NCBI GenBank assembly: GCA_000750105.3
Contig: JPHH03000071.1
Span: 92,118-156,117 of the forward strand
Reading direction: 5' to 3'
From: Tolypocladium sp. Sup5 PDA-1
Lineage: Eukaryota; Ascomycota; Sordariomycetes; Hypocreales; Ophiocordycipitaceae
DNA: 64,000 nt
Shown: positions 50,907-63,448 of the stretch, piece after piece
Layout: each line of letters begins with the position of its first letter
How positions within the stretch are numbered: the first letter of the stretch is position 1
Notes under the pieces: model-generated
The model's input: the letters and a program-made list of their open reading frames with translations, nothing else
What the model was told of the DNA's origin: nothing
The model's database searches: none
Position numbers and translations under genes: made by a program

Positions 50907-51994
50907 TGAAACGTTGCTTCCTTTAATTCTAATATCGGTTATGGCCTTACTATATACACTATATGGCAACTAGTAATGCATAAATATTAATACGAAATAA
51001 GTTTGTTATAATAGGTTAGGAGGAGGAAGAGAAATGGAAGAGAAGTGGATCGGCATTGCCTCAAGGAAGCAGTCGACGGCATACTCTTTCAAGGCCCATT
51101 GTTGTCAGATTGACAGCCAAGGTACCACAATAATACCACAAACCACGTGAGACGCCGGATTTGCTGCCGTGATCACGTCCCGTGAAAGGTGAGTTCCGCA
51201 TAAATAAAATCTAAGAAATCTTAGAATGTGATGTCGGTAGTTGGACACGTCGTCGTTACCCTACGATGATGACTCGTGAGACCCGAGGATGGGACCTGAG
51301 ATGGGACGAGATGTGATGGCTGCCAAAGTTGGGGGCTACTAGCGGCGACATGGAGGCTGCTTCAGCGGGACAGGTCGCCCGCAGAAGCGCCGGGTCACAA
51401 GCTACAGAGGAAGGGAGACGCTGATCGACAGCGGCTGGGGCGCATAAGATGGGATGACAGCTCGACAAAAGATCCCTATAGCAAGCATCACTAACAATAA
51501 TGGAGGCTCCGCTATTCATGTAATTACCAGCCAATTGTGCTATCCCAATACTTTTATCACAGCAAAGTCTGCCGTAATCCGTTGTTTTTGAGGCCGTAAA
51601 CACCGTGTGTTCTCTTGTTTCTTTGGTGCAAAACTGCCCTGCCAAGTTCTTAAGCCAGGGATACAATCGAACGTGAAACGTGAGGTACTTCACCGCGTCG
51701 TGTCGTTGCGACGTTATTCCAGAATCCCCCTGCCCGCACCTGCATCATTCCGATCCACACTTCGCCAAGCTTTCGAAAACTGACCTCCTTCAGCCAGGGC
51801 AAGGCAGAAGCTGACTGGCTAGCCTCGTGTCCATAAGGAGACATTAACATTTTTTTATCCTCTCGGGAGATATGCCCAAGAGACTGTAGTATATTAGAAT
51901 GCCTGTACTATAAACCCCGTACGTACTCATATTCATGAAGTCAAAAGTGCAGACTCTGGGCCTTGGTACTCCTATTTTACGGTGTCGCCTATAG
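50907..51994. other. intergenic region between two convergent genes
   Basis: Contains the 3' flanks of the convergent GT90 and secreted-protein genes. No recognisable gene; the 145-codon minus-strand frame (51256-51693) has no domain and crosses AT-rich sequence. Confidence 0.45.
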
Positions 51995-54899
51995 CTAAGC
52001 AGTTTGTGTGCCGCGGTTTAGCACCAGGGGATAGCATTGTTGCACCTTTGCACCAGTGACCGAGTATACAACATCCTCACTCTGCAGCATGCTAATACCC
52101 TCATCAGGATCCTTCGCCAAGAACACCTTAGATCCAGTTCCATCAGTAAAGTCGCATACTAGGGGATAGAAGATCTGGTCGTTCGGATCGACAGCTATGT
52201 AGTAATAGTCTTCGGGTCCGGCCTTGTTCTCATAGGCCACTAAAGCAACTATAACGCCCGTTCCGGGTAGCTTAACATCGGCGCTGACACGAAGACGGGA
52301 CACGCCGATCTTGGACATTGTGTCGTTGTAGTAGTGCATCAGTCTTTGCGCGCCGTCATGGACAACCGTGTCGTCATCAGCGGTAGCCCACAAGCTAGAA
52401 CACGACTTGTTCTCCTGACCGCCGAGGACGGCGTACATGTTGCCGTTGCTGCAGGACAGTACCATTGTCGAGTTGGTAGGGTCGACGAGAGGGGCGAACT
52501 CAAAACCCAGACTGTCGCTATAGCCGTTGTTGGTGAAAGGCTTCACGGTATAGGTGAGAGTGTTGGACGTGTTGCCCATGTCGCCGCTCTTCAGGTCAAT
52601 GGCAGTGCTTAGAGGATTGGTGCTCCGCCGGCTGGGCAGCATTGGAGGTGCTCTAGGGGTACCTGTCCGGAGAGTAGAGTTGGAATACTTGGGTTGAGTT
52701 TGACGACCGGGCAATCTGGCGCAAGTAGCTTTAGTCAATGCCAAAGAAAGGGCTGACACGAGGGAAACTCACGCAATGCAGCCTCGGGATAGCACCCCAT
52801 CGTCGGTGTCTAGCAGAGGAATCGTCATGGCACCAAATATGTCTATCCACAGCTTGTTGCGCCAGCTGATTTGCGTGCTGATGCCAGTACAGCCGTTCGT
52901 CTTCGTAAATCCTGCCGAGAACGTCCCTTTATCGGTAAGGCCAATGGAAGCGGCGACCTGAGCAACCCCCTTGATGGATGGCTCATCAATGAGACCAACA
53001 GACTTGTCCCACTTGCTGATCTGAAGACCGCATTTGATACCGACGGGCAGGCCCAGGGTCGCGGAAAGCATCAGCTCTCCCTCGGCCTCGAATACAGGCC
53101 TGAAGTAGGGCTCCCAGCCGCTGCTCTTGCTATTGCCGGAGTTTACAAAGTCAATCAGTACCATTGCATTCTGCAAGCCCATCTCGGCACCTGCCAGCAG
53201 CTTGCCCTTTGCTGCCGCGGCAAGTTCAACGCGTGAACCGACCGTGATACGGGGTCCGATGGTAACGACACCATAGGACAAGCCTGGCAGGCCGACGTTG
53301 ATAAGGTCTGAAGTAAATTCCTGACTGTAAATCAACTGGGCGTCGATGCCTATCTTGAGAGTAAATCGGACGTCCGTATGGAGTTCCACCTGGCCTTCGA
53401 GAAAGCCACCAAGGGGTGTCCAGCGCGCCCGTCCGGCAATCTTCGCGTTCCCGGAAACGCCGCATCCCACGCAGAATACGTTCATGTACCCATTGAGATT
53501 CCTATTTTTGTCGGGCTCTTGGGGGCCGATTGATTTGAGAAGAATGGCGTCCCCCCAAGGCGAGGTTGCCTGCTTTACATGGGGATCTCTGAGTGTATTG
53601 CCTTCGTAGTTGGCGGACGCAGGGTCTGGGATTTGCCAATAAATCTCATTGTTGATGCTGCCTCCAATAGACAATGCTTGCTGAACGGCTTCGTAGGCTT
53701 GTTTGAGGGGCTTGACGATGTGTTTGTTAAACCAGTCACGGAGAGAACGCCGCCTGATTGCCCGACGACGATGCTCTTCTGAGGCCCTGTCGCTGCTGAG
53801 ATGCGGTGCTATCTCCTCCAGGAAGTCCTGGGACTCTGCGTTCAACATTGTGTAGCCAAGGGTGCGGTCGAGATCCTGGTCGAAATACTGCCCCAGACAT
53901 GCGGTCGACAGGCCATATTTATCATCGGGAGGCGCAACGCAGCGGTACGAGGTAGCAAAGTCGGTAGAGATGGTGGCGGACGGGTGTGAGGACGAGGGGA
54001 TAGTAGCCGTTGGCCCAGAGCCAGATCCATCAGAGCTGGCGAAAGTTGAGCTCAGGTTGAAGGAAGCACCGGGAGTTGTCGACGGTGACCGAGTGTGAGA
54101 CTGATGAGGTTCGGGTGGACTCCACCATCCCCACTCCGTCTCGCCAGAGGAGATGATCTCATCAGGGTGGCTAGGCTTTCCTAAAGCATTTATAACCAAA
54201 TCACGACTCTTGAAGTCCAGCTCAGACACTTTGAAGTAGCATCTCTCGCCGCTGTGATAGTCGCCACAGCCACGGGCGAAGGCAATCAAGACAAGGCCCT
54301 CATCAGCAACCCAAGTTTCTGATGCGAGCTTAAAAGCTTTCTGATCAGTGAATGTAATCTTTAAGCCACTAGTTCCGTGGTAGGCAACGTTCATATGTTC
54401 GCTATGGTCTAGGTTGACTGAGGGGCTCGTGAAGTGATATGTGAGAAAGGCAAAGTGTCCGGCTTTGGATGGATCTGTTGTTATCAGCTTCTTGGCTTTA
54501 CTCTCACGTCCAATATATAGGAATTCTCATACCACCTATGCCATAGTACATCTGAGAGCCCTTGCTGGGGGGAATCGGTTCGACATTGGTAATGTCTTCG
54601 GTGTCCCACGACCAGTGGACATTGGGTGACAAAGTGGCCATTGGCCCATCGTTTGCAAACGTGGCTGTCTGCTCACCCTTGAAGCCGAACCTATTGTGGC
54701 CCTCAGTAGGCAAGGGATATGAGGAGACCATGGACTTGTCCACATGATGACTGTTGTTAGAGTAACCCGTGGCGAGAGGAGGATGGACGCTTTGCACAGC
54801 ACTGCCAGAGGAGTTTCTATAAGTTGGCCGAGTTCCAAGAGCTGGAAGTGCCTGGACTGCATTTGCAGCCCAGAGAAAGGCAGTGCACCTCAAAATCAT
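51995..54899 (-). CDS. large secreted protein (DUF7029/DUF7223-like), three exons
   Basis: Exons 54899-54533, 54474-52773 and 52715-51995 join in phase across 58-nt and 57-nt introns (GTATGA...ACAG; GTGAGT...CTAAAG...CCAG), giving 929 aa. A signal peptide (MILRCTAFLWAANAVQALPA) is followed by a region with NVAYHGTSGLKITFTDQKAF, CGDYHSGERCYFKVSELDF. After a Ser/Thr-rich stretch comes SLRDWFNKHIVKPLKQAYEA, then a beta-rich part (YMNVFCVGCGVSGNAKIAGR, EGQVELHTDVRFTLKIGIDA) and a C-terminal domain (GFEFAPLVDPTNSTMVLSCS, FYPLVCDFTDGTGSKVFLAK). The order resembles fungal secreted proteins annotated with DUF7029 at the N-terminus and DUF7223 in the centre; I recall these from memory and could be wrong on names. 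Function unknown, extracellular or cell-wall role likely. Frames and splice sites are intact. Confidence 0.8.
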
Positions 54900-56265
54900 G
54901 GTTATTTACCAAAGGTATCAGTGGCCTTGTAAATGGATAGAATAATAAACGGTAGAAGATAAGCATAAACAAGTGAATGTCAGGTCTCGGTGACCATGAA
55001 CTAGCAACAGACGAAGAAGCAGCGACGCTTGGATATTTAGCAGGACAAGAGTGCTGGCTGACCAGGCCGAGAGGGACTTTGTTCTGACTTCATGTTGTCT
55101 GGAGTCTTGGCTTGTACTCTGCCAAAAAGCGGAGGCTTCGAAGGATTAACACGAGACCTTTTCACCCCTTGTCAAGTCATTTCGTAGCAAGGAAGCCGCA
55201 AATTACAGCTATCACAAGATGGAGTGACTGATTCTAGTGACACTTATCCGCTGTCCGATAAGGTGGATGAGCGTGTGCCAAGTCATGGCGCCGAAAGAGG
55301 AGATCCAGGCCGGATACTAGGCCTACATCGGGCATTGTCCGGTCTGTGCGGGCATCCCCGAGGAGACATATGATTCGTCACCATCTGCAATATAACTCTT
55401 TTCATAAGTTAACAAGACTTCTAGGCCTATATCCCTGCCAATAGCTGTCCGTTTTTCTGTCAAAGCGCTGGTGTCGCGACTCACCGTTGCGCGGGGATTT
55501 TACAAAATGGGCAAAATTAGCCTCTGTTTTCAGTTTCCACTTACCTAATTTTACCCCACGCATTGCCCCCTACGAAGTATCCGCAATGTCGACGTCAAAT
55601 TGCCCCACAAATCTGGTCTAATCGCCTCTTGGCGCCTATATGTACAACTACATGTGTGTTTAGCGAGGTGCCTATATCTGGGGTAAGAAGCACGTGAAAG
55701 ACGCTGTGACGGAATTATCCAGTCGGCCCTTCGTCAGTGCGTAACATACGACGGCTATTTAAATTTGCAAGAATACGATCATTCCTTCGGGTAGCCCGTA
55801 CACGTTGTTCAAGTTACTGGTGACAGAAGCGGAAATCCGAAGTACCCACTGCCACTTGGCAAGCCGTAAAAGTCGTTCGATACGTCTATTATTAGCAAGT
55901 GAGAAGTAGGATGACGTGGAAACATATCCGTACATACGCGCGGAACTCGCCTAACATCCCCTGGGCGTGACCGTCACACCAACCAGGAACGTATTCTTCG
56001 TCTTGACGAGGATGGACTATTCCGTATTTTCTGCTTCGTTTTACCGGCATTATATGTTCACGTGTTAATTCAGCCAAGAGCCAAAACGGAAACGAAGATA
56101 AGATATGGCGACATTTAACAGAGGCCATCTTTGACCGGCACGTCATGCTCCTAGCTGCGGCCATGACTGGGCATATTATGAGCGGTTTGCGTCTCCTATA
56201 TCTTGTCCCGTGTTAGCTTGGGAATCTGATGCACGCAAACCTTCTTTTCTACCTGGTTTGCTCGT
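54900..56265. other. intergenic region
   Basis: Nearly 1.4 kb without a supported gene; includes the promoter of the minus-strand secreted-protein gene. Confidence 0.5.
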
Positions 56266-56664
56266 GTGCCAAACGTCATTCATTTAGCATTTCCCCCGAC
56301 TCAAAGCTCGAGCCTCTCAGCCTTCGTGGCCGCTTCCAACTGTACGTACAAGCTGTACGTGTCGCACTGGCTTGGCACAGCCTCTCCGTTGGCCTTCATC
56401 TTCCTCGTCCCCTACAGATTGTCTGTAACGGGCGGCGGCGCTGCGGCCGGCACCTCTCATGGCCGGCAGCTACTCCTTGCTAATGCCGTGCCCCAGGAAT
56501 ACTACGTTACCCTCGGACATGACAGCCTAGAATGGCGTCATCCCAGGACTCATACGTTCCCGAAGCCATTGCCCGCTGGCGCAAAGCTGAACCGCATCTC
56601 GATCGGCGGCAGTGGTGGCCAGCCCAAGACTTTCATGCTCTATGATACAGGAAGTGACAACTAA
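56266..56664 (+). pseudogene. possible N-terminal fragment of an aspartic (A1) protease
   Basis: A 132-codon frame ends RISIGGSGGQPKTFMLYDTG followed by Ser-Asp-Asn-stop. The end resembles the active-site entry of pepsin-type proteases (IxIGxPxQxFxLxxDTGSSxLW), with the DTGS catalytic motif visible just before the stop. The earlier part (LANAVPQEYYVTLGHDSLEW) is not diagnostic. If correct, the gene is cut off at its first catalytic Asp. The call is weak because it rests on about 20 residues. Confidence 0.35.
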
Positions 56665-57420
56665 TTCTAAAGTGAATGAAGGGTCTGTACTAGTATGAAT
56701 TGTGGGAAAGAGACGTCTCTTTTGAGTGAGGCATGCAAGTTAGTCCTGGCGCCTACTAATGAACTAGTCACGTCCGGCAACACGACTGATCGCTGACATA
56801 CGGTAAAGAAGATGGCAGAGTCAAAGCATCTACGTAAGTGCTGCACATGGGATAGGACGAGTTATTGACTCTACTATGACGTCCCGGGCATGACGCATGC
56901 CATAGTTGAGTCTGACAACTCCTAGTCCAGGTATAATCCGTAGTTAGCTGTGTGGGTGCTGTGTTGTCTTCGAGGCGTCGGCGCGTTACATTAAGTAACA
57001 CTAACTCTGAGGTGCCTCAGACACAACTGCTCTCTACTGTGGTGCCTATACCTGGTGCTTGTATTGATGACGTCGAGCCTGTGGGCCTATTTATCGGTAT
57101 ACGTATACGTGATGGTAAAGGATGTGCTTTTGCCTCACTCTAGCTAAGTGGAGGTCTTGTGTAATCCCGGGCTTAGGTGACCTGCCTGGATTACTGACCC
57201 GCCAAGCTTCGACGAATTCTAAACCATGAACTGTCTGACTCTTATATTCGCACTATGGCCTCTGAGATTATGGATGTTGCGGCGGTATTCGCAAAGGGCC
57301 TGGGCGAGGCTCAGGATGGTTTCCATATCGGCGGCGATATCGACACTGCTGATGGCTGGAGCTCGCTAAAAAATATGGCTCTTTTTATAATGTAGTTATT
57401 GGTAACTACTCGGTATTCAA
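56665..57420. other. no supported gene; one short coding-like frame
   Basis: On the plus strand, 57206-57396 reads KLRRILNHELSDSYIRTMAS, then EIMDVAAVFAKGLGEAQDGF, HIGGDIDTADGW before a stop, and has TGA just upstream. It looks like protein sequence but I cannot assign it; possibly an exon remnant. Confidence 0.3.
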
Positions 57421-58080
57421 GTGAGTGAAATTGGGTTCGCTTTATACCTAGCTCGGCTCGCTCTGTTAATATAATAGAGGCAGGGAAAGTAGGTATTTAT
57501 AGATAGCTAAAAAATTAAAAAATGCCTCTTTTGCTCTTCGGGTAGTGTAAAATAGCTTGTGATGGTTTAGGTTCCTAAGGGATAAACCGGAGGTTTATGT
57601 TAGTAGAAAGGTCAGGGCGTAGCACTAGGCTAGTCTTGTCACGATAGTGATAGATTAGATATCCTGGATAGTAGATCGTAACTAAGGGTATTAAAGTAAT
57701 ATAAGTGTATCTATATTAGAATAATATAAAGTATTGTATTAAAAGCTAGCGAGGTATCTATGCTATAGTAAGGAAATTAGGGGGTCCTATATACTAGCCG
57801 TGATCCCTTAGATTATAAAGGATCGACTAGATTATCTATATAATCCTATCGCGGCCGATAAGCCAGGTCGCACGGGCTCGCCTAGATTATCTACATAATC
57901 CTAGTAATCCCGTCGCTCCTCCGCTTATTAGTTCGTCGTGCTAACTATTATTCCGTATAGCCTATATTAGCGCCTGCATAGCCAGCCTATCCCATAGCCC
58001 GTTAGCCTAGGTCGTAATACGATATCCCCTCTCCGAATAGTCTTATCCCTAAGACCTAGCTTTATAATATCCGCGACTAA
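57421..58080. repeat. RIP-mutated repeat sequence
   Basis: TpA-rich, with few CpA/TpG. Two copies of CTAGATTATCTA(T/C)ATAATCCTA occur at about 57829 and 57884, 55 bp apart. Probably an LTR or element end, but no boundaries could be set. Confidence 0.45.
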
Positions 58081-58760
58081 TATATAAATACTCTACCTAT
58101 GCCTACTTTTTATAGGTGCGGCGGCCTATTTCCGTAAATATTCTAAAATATCCTACTAATACTATATCTAGCCGCGTCTCTAGGCTAAGAACTCGTTTAT
58201 CGAAGAAATCTAAGTAATATTCGAACCTTTTTACTTTAATTAACGAGATAGGTGAGGTAGTAATGCCTTATTCTTTCTATACCTATAAGGGCTTTATTTA
58301 TAAAATAATTAAGGGTATTTTACGATATAGCGAGTATATCTATTAGGGAAAATCGTGCGATAGTATAGGAATTTCAGTTTCTACTAGTTTATCCCTCGTC
58401 GTATCTCTTTATGCTCTTTTCTAACCCTAGTTCTAGCGAGTCATCTAATTACCGAGAAATATTATATTAAGCGTAAGGAGGAGGCGACCGAGGAGGCGCT
58501 CCTTCTCTTATAGCAGGATCTTTAGGAGAAGCTTACGCGGTTAGCTCGCTTACGTAAGTAGAAGAAGGCTATAGTAACCCGTGGCTACGAAATAATTCGT
58601 AAGGGCATAAAATCGTTAGATAAACTAGAAGAGCGAGACCGCGAAGAATCTAAAGCCGCGATCGACGTTTAGTTAGTAGGTAGCCTCGATACTATTAACT
58701 AGAACGCTATTAGGTTACTAGAGGATTATATTACTCTAGATTTAGGTATTACTAGCAAAA
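58081..58760 (+). pseudogene. RIP-mutated remnant of a transposon-associated ORF
   Basis: The plus strand keeps KRKEEATEEALLLL, then KLTRLARLRK*KKAIVTRGY, EIIRKGIKSLDKLEERDREE, SKAAID and NAIRLLEDYITLD, with TAG codons at former Gln/Trp positions. The pattern 'LRLRKQKKxLxxRGxEMxxRGxxSLDELEExE' is typical of short zinc-finger/coiled-coil proteins encoded in ascomycete repeats. Orientation is opposite to the adjoining Gypsy relic, so it is a separate element. Confidence 0.5.
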
Positions 58761-61700
58761 CTATTATAATAGTAGCTAGTAGTTTATTAAGTATTTAATA
58801 GGTTCTTAGGTATTTTCTTTATATCTATAGTTTTTCTATTTTATAAGCTATTACTATTCTTTATTATATTTCCTAGTATCTAGTATTTATTTAACTTCGT
58901 ATTTATTATTATCTATAACTTCGATATAGTCTTATATTTCTATATCTTATAGTACTATCTCGAGTAGCGAAATATAAAAGATAGGGTATATTTTTATTAT
59001 TTTAAGTAGTGAAAGTTCGTAGTTAGTTATTAAAATAACTTTCTTAACTAGAAATAGTCTAAGTTTCTTAAAATCTAATTTATCGCTTAGTCGCTTTATT
59101 TTAATATTTCGTTAAAGTAGGTAGACTATATCTCCCTCCCGAAAGATTAGTCCCTTTAATCTTTTCTTATTAGCGTATATTAATATCCTTTATCTAATAT
59201 ATTTAAGTTCTTTCTTTATTTCTTTATAAAGTTCCTTTAGTTTATCCGCTTAAAGTATAGCTCGTTTTACTTATAGTCCTTATTATATAACTCGATATAC
59301 TTTAGGGTTATACCTAAAGTTAGCGTATAATAGTAAAACCTTCGTAGCTTCTATAATTAAGCTATTATAAGCTAATTATACTATTAGTAATTATTTAACT
59401 TAGTTATCCTATCTATAGTTAATATAATAACGAAGGTATTATTTAAGTATTTAGTTTAATTATTTAATCTACCTATCTATCTAAGGGTAGTAGGCTATGC
59501 TAAGCTTATATTTCGTACTAAGCTAAGCTATTAATACTTACTAGAAGTTTATAGTAAATATAATTCCTTTATTAGAGATAATCTCGTTTAGTAGTCTATA
59601 ATTATATACGATCGTCCTTAGGAATATATATACGAGGTCTTTTATATTACTTACTTCTTTATATAGGATAAAGTACCTATACTTAGTAAGTCGATCTATA
59701 ACTACGAAGATACTATCGTATTCTACCTTCGTTATAGGTTCTTTTAATAATAGTAGCTTCGTAATATAGTCGAATACGATCGAGTCCTATAGTTTAACTA
59801 GAACTAGTAGCGGTTTTAGTTCTCTATAAGGTTTATATCGTAAGGCTTTACTTCGTGCGTAAAGGGCATACTTGCCGATTACCTCTTTAATAGTTTCCTT
59901 TATTCTAGAAAAATCGAATTTTCGTTATATTTGCTCTATCGTTTTCCTAATTCCCTAATATCTATATATTAGGTATTCGTAGAACTCCCTAATAGTTTCC
60001 TCTCGTAATAGCGGTAGTAGCTATATCTTATCGTTATATATAGGTATATCGGAATATTCTATATTACATCCGTTTAGTACTTCCTAGATATAGGTAACGT
60101 ATTCTTCTATCTATTCCTTAATTTTCTAGAATATTAGGTCATTATCTTATACTTTAAATACTATGTTTAACTATTTTTATTAGTAGTTGCCGCTTTTATT
60201 AAGTTCTAGGAGTTATCCTAATCTATAGGAGACTCCTATATCATAGTCGCTTCTCCTACTAAGAGCATCTACTCGTCCGTTCTTGGATCCTTTTCGATAA
60301 GTAATTTCATAGTCGAATTCCAAAAGGTATTTAGCCTATCGAATTTATCGTCTATTAAGCTATTAAGTTATTGCGAAATAGGCGATATTCTTATAATCTA
60401 TATATACCTTAACCTTATATTTACTTTTAAGGAGGTAATATCGAAATTCCTTAAATACGTTAATAATTACGAGGAATTCTTTATTATAGATAGGGTAGTT
60501 AAGTTCTATGCTATATAGCTTCTTCGAGTAGAAGGCTACTAGTTTAAGTTTCCTATTCTCGTCGCGTTATCTAATTTATACCCTAAGTATAAAGTTAGAG
60601 GTATCTATTTTAAATTTAACTTATCTTTCTAAATCGAAGATTATTAAGACTAGTTCTAAAATAATTAAATTCTTAATTTACTAAAAAGCTATTTAGGCTT
60701 CTTTATTTTATTTAAAGGCTATATCCTTCTTAGTAAGTTTATATAGTAGAGTTATAGTTTTCCCGTAATCCTTAATAAATCGTTAGTAATAGTTAGCGAA
60801 TCTAAGGAAACTTTAGATACCTTTAATATTTATTAGGTTTAGCTAATCCTTAACTAATATAATTTTTTCTTTTTATATATATATTTCTCCTAGTATAATT
60901 ATATATCCTAGGAAATCTACTTCTTATATATAAAACTTACTTTTCTCTAGTTTAACTAGTAACTTTATATTCTAGAGTACTTATAGTACTTTATAGATAT
61001 ATTCCTTATATTCTTTAAGATTTCTCGAGAAGATTAGGATATTATTAAGGTATACTACTATAAATATATTAAGATATTCGCGTAAGATATTATTAATTAT
61101 TCGCTAAAAGGTTACTAGCGTATTAGTAAGCCTAAAAGGTATTATTAAGTATTCGAATAATCTGAATTTTATTCTAAAAGTAGTTATCTATTCGTATCCC
61201 TCTTTTATCTTAATAAGGTTATAAGCTCCTTTAAGGTCGAGGGCCGTGAACTACTTTATACTATATAATCGGTCCCTAAGTTCTAAGATAAGTAATAGAG
61301 GTGTAACGGGCTAGGAGGTGTACTAGGCCCGAGTAATAGAGCAGTCGGCCGTTAGGCTAAAAGATCCGCTAGTCTCGGCACTTCGTGCCGAGGCTGTACC
61401 TTATACCTACCTATAAGGCATGGCCCCGGCGCTCGTACGCCTACGGCGTCGAGCCCGGCAGCGCATCCTTATATTATTATTATTATTACTTCGATACTTT
61501 TATCGATTTATTTAAGGTCTCTCCTTAAAGTAATAATAACTCTTTAGATTTTCTAGTTCTTTCCTTTATTTTATTTATATCGTATACTAGGTTATAGAGC
61601 TATGTTAGTCACTACTTAGGTCTTTATTGCCCGTAATATCTTGCGTGGAGGGTGTTGCTGTTTTCCTTCTCTAGTAGCTAAGTTATCGCGAAGTTTCGCT

Positions 61701-63430
61701 TCTCCTTTCTAGATCTTCTAATCCTAGGGGGCTATATTCTTATCCTAATATAGTTAGCTAGTCCTCTAGTTAATTATCTAGTTACTTTCCTATAGCTATA
61801 GGTATCCTAAGATAAGATCGTGTCTAAATATATCTATTACGTTAAAGGTAACTCTTTTCGTATATCCTTAAATCGAGATAAGGTAATTAATTTCTATATC
61901 GATAATCCTATTATTATAGTTAAATACTTCTCCTTCGATATTATAAAGTTTATATAGTTTAGTCTTCTATTTCTATAGGAGTCAATAACGATTAATAACT
62001 TAGGGTAAAATATAATTACTTATTATACTACTATCTAATAGTACTATTATACGATATCCCGCGATATAGATATTTAATATTATTTTATTACTATAACTTA
62101 TCTCTATTATATATAGGGTCCTTAGATCTCTTCGTTATATATTAGTCTATAGCCCTTTTATAGATAATATACCTTCTTTTTTAAGTCTTAGTTCTTATTA
62201 TATACCTTATATAAGTTATTTTTATAATTAGATAGTTTAATCTATATATATTCTTATTAATTACTACTATATCCTTTTATATATTATTATTTAGTTAACT
62301 TATATTATTTAATATATCCTCGTTTTCCCTTAATTTCCTAGAAATCGAATTATTTATTCTCTATAACTTATAGTTAGTATTAGATATCCGCTTTCCTCCT
62401 AGGTATTATAAATAATTATTATAGTCGTAATTAATAGCATATCTCTATCTATAGTCGCTATTATTTATATATTTCTTATAGTATACGTCGAGTCTTTATT
62501 TAGCTTCCTATTTTTCCTTATAAAGCTCTATAATACTTATTTCTCTATCTTTATATAATCTATCTAATACTTCCGTCTATCGGTAATACTAGATTAGAGT
62601 ATTATTAATTTCCTTATACTATTCGCGTGCTTTTTCTTATATATACTCTAGGTATCTAAGTAGCTAATAGTCTCTATAGCTTGCTCTATCGCACGTTAGT
62701 ATATAGATAATATTAGTTTATATTCGGGGGATTCCCTAATTAGTCGCGATATACCTATACTATTCCTATACCTTTCTAAATTAATAGGTATAGTAAGTTA
62801 GGGACGCGTATATTAAGTTAGTAGATCTATCCTTCTAATACTCTAGTAGGGTATTAGTATTAGGTTCTATAATAATTACTTATAGTATATTATAGTATAT
62901 TTTCGCTCTCTATTTATATAGCTCTAAGGCTAAGTATAGATTATTAATAATATATCCCTTTTATTAAGTTAGAAATATATTATATTATACCTTTGCTAAG
63001 AAATATATTAAATAGTCTAAGTAGATATATAAGGCCTATAAGATTTATATATATAGCGTATATCTTAGTATAATTTATAAGTTATCCTTATATTCTCGTA
63101 CTAGGTATAATTCTCCTTTAATTATATTTAGTATATCTATAGCGATTATAGCGATAGCGTAGTTACTACCCTCTAGTATAGGTCTATATTATAAGAGTAT
63201 AGACTTCTAAACTTTAGTAAGTAATTCAGGGTTAGTCTAGGTTCTAATATTAACTATACTTTCTATTTCTATATCGTATTCTAGTAGTTCTTTACTTTTA
63301 AGTAATGCTCTAATAGTTATATTTTCCCGATATAAGGTTAGTACTTCTAATTAGCCTTTAGTCGCGCTTAGTATATACTAGTCGTCTTCGGAGCTCGTAT
63401 CGTCGATACTCCCTTTATCTAAGTTATTTA
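58761..63430 (-). mobile_element. Ty3/Gypsy LTR retrotransposon corpse, heavily RIP-mutated
   Basis: Read on the minus strand from right to left. A Gag-like region (about 63430-62900) keeps DIEIESIVNIRT, NYAIAIIAIDILNIIKGELY and LVREYKDNL. Reverse transcriptase (about 61290-60800) keeps FTALDLKGAYNLIKIKEGYE, FEYLIIPFRLTNTLVTF, IVVYLNNILIFSRNLKEYKE (YLDD reduced to YLNN) and DFLGYIIILGEIYI. RNase H follows (LVAFYSKKLYSIELNYPIYN, KEFLVIINVFKEFRYYL), and the integrase end lies near 58800-59150. The order Gag-RT-RH-IN is that of Ty3/Gypsy. CpA and TpG are almost eliminated across 4.6 kb while CpG survives, giving a stop every few codons. No matching LTR pair was identified. Confidence 0.88.
61297..61485 (+). 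mobile_element. short unmutated insertion in the RT domain, (ATT)n-tailed (SINE-like)
   Basis: About 190 bp of GC-rich sequence (from GGTGTAACGGGCTAGGAGG to GCATCCTTATATTATTATT) rich in CpA/TpG interrupts the RIP-mutated Gypsy RT frame. It contains two small hairpins (TCGGCACTTCGTGCCGA and CGTACGCCTACG) and ends in TTA/ATT repeats. No protein. The tail and size suggest a SINE or a very short LINE end. It must have arrived after the RIP episode. Confidence 0.55.
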
Positions 63431-63448
63431 ATTACTTACTTTGTTAGG

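Noticed and set aside
57829..57910. CRISPR-like direct repeats
   Set aside because: Only two diverged copies 55 bp apart in a eukaryotic RIP-mutated repeat; no array.
61297..61485. tRNA gene inside the GC-rich insertion
   Set aside because: Hairpins are present but no cloverleaf with anticodon arm and T-arm consensus could be folded by eye.
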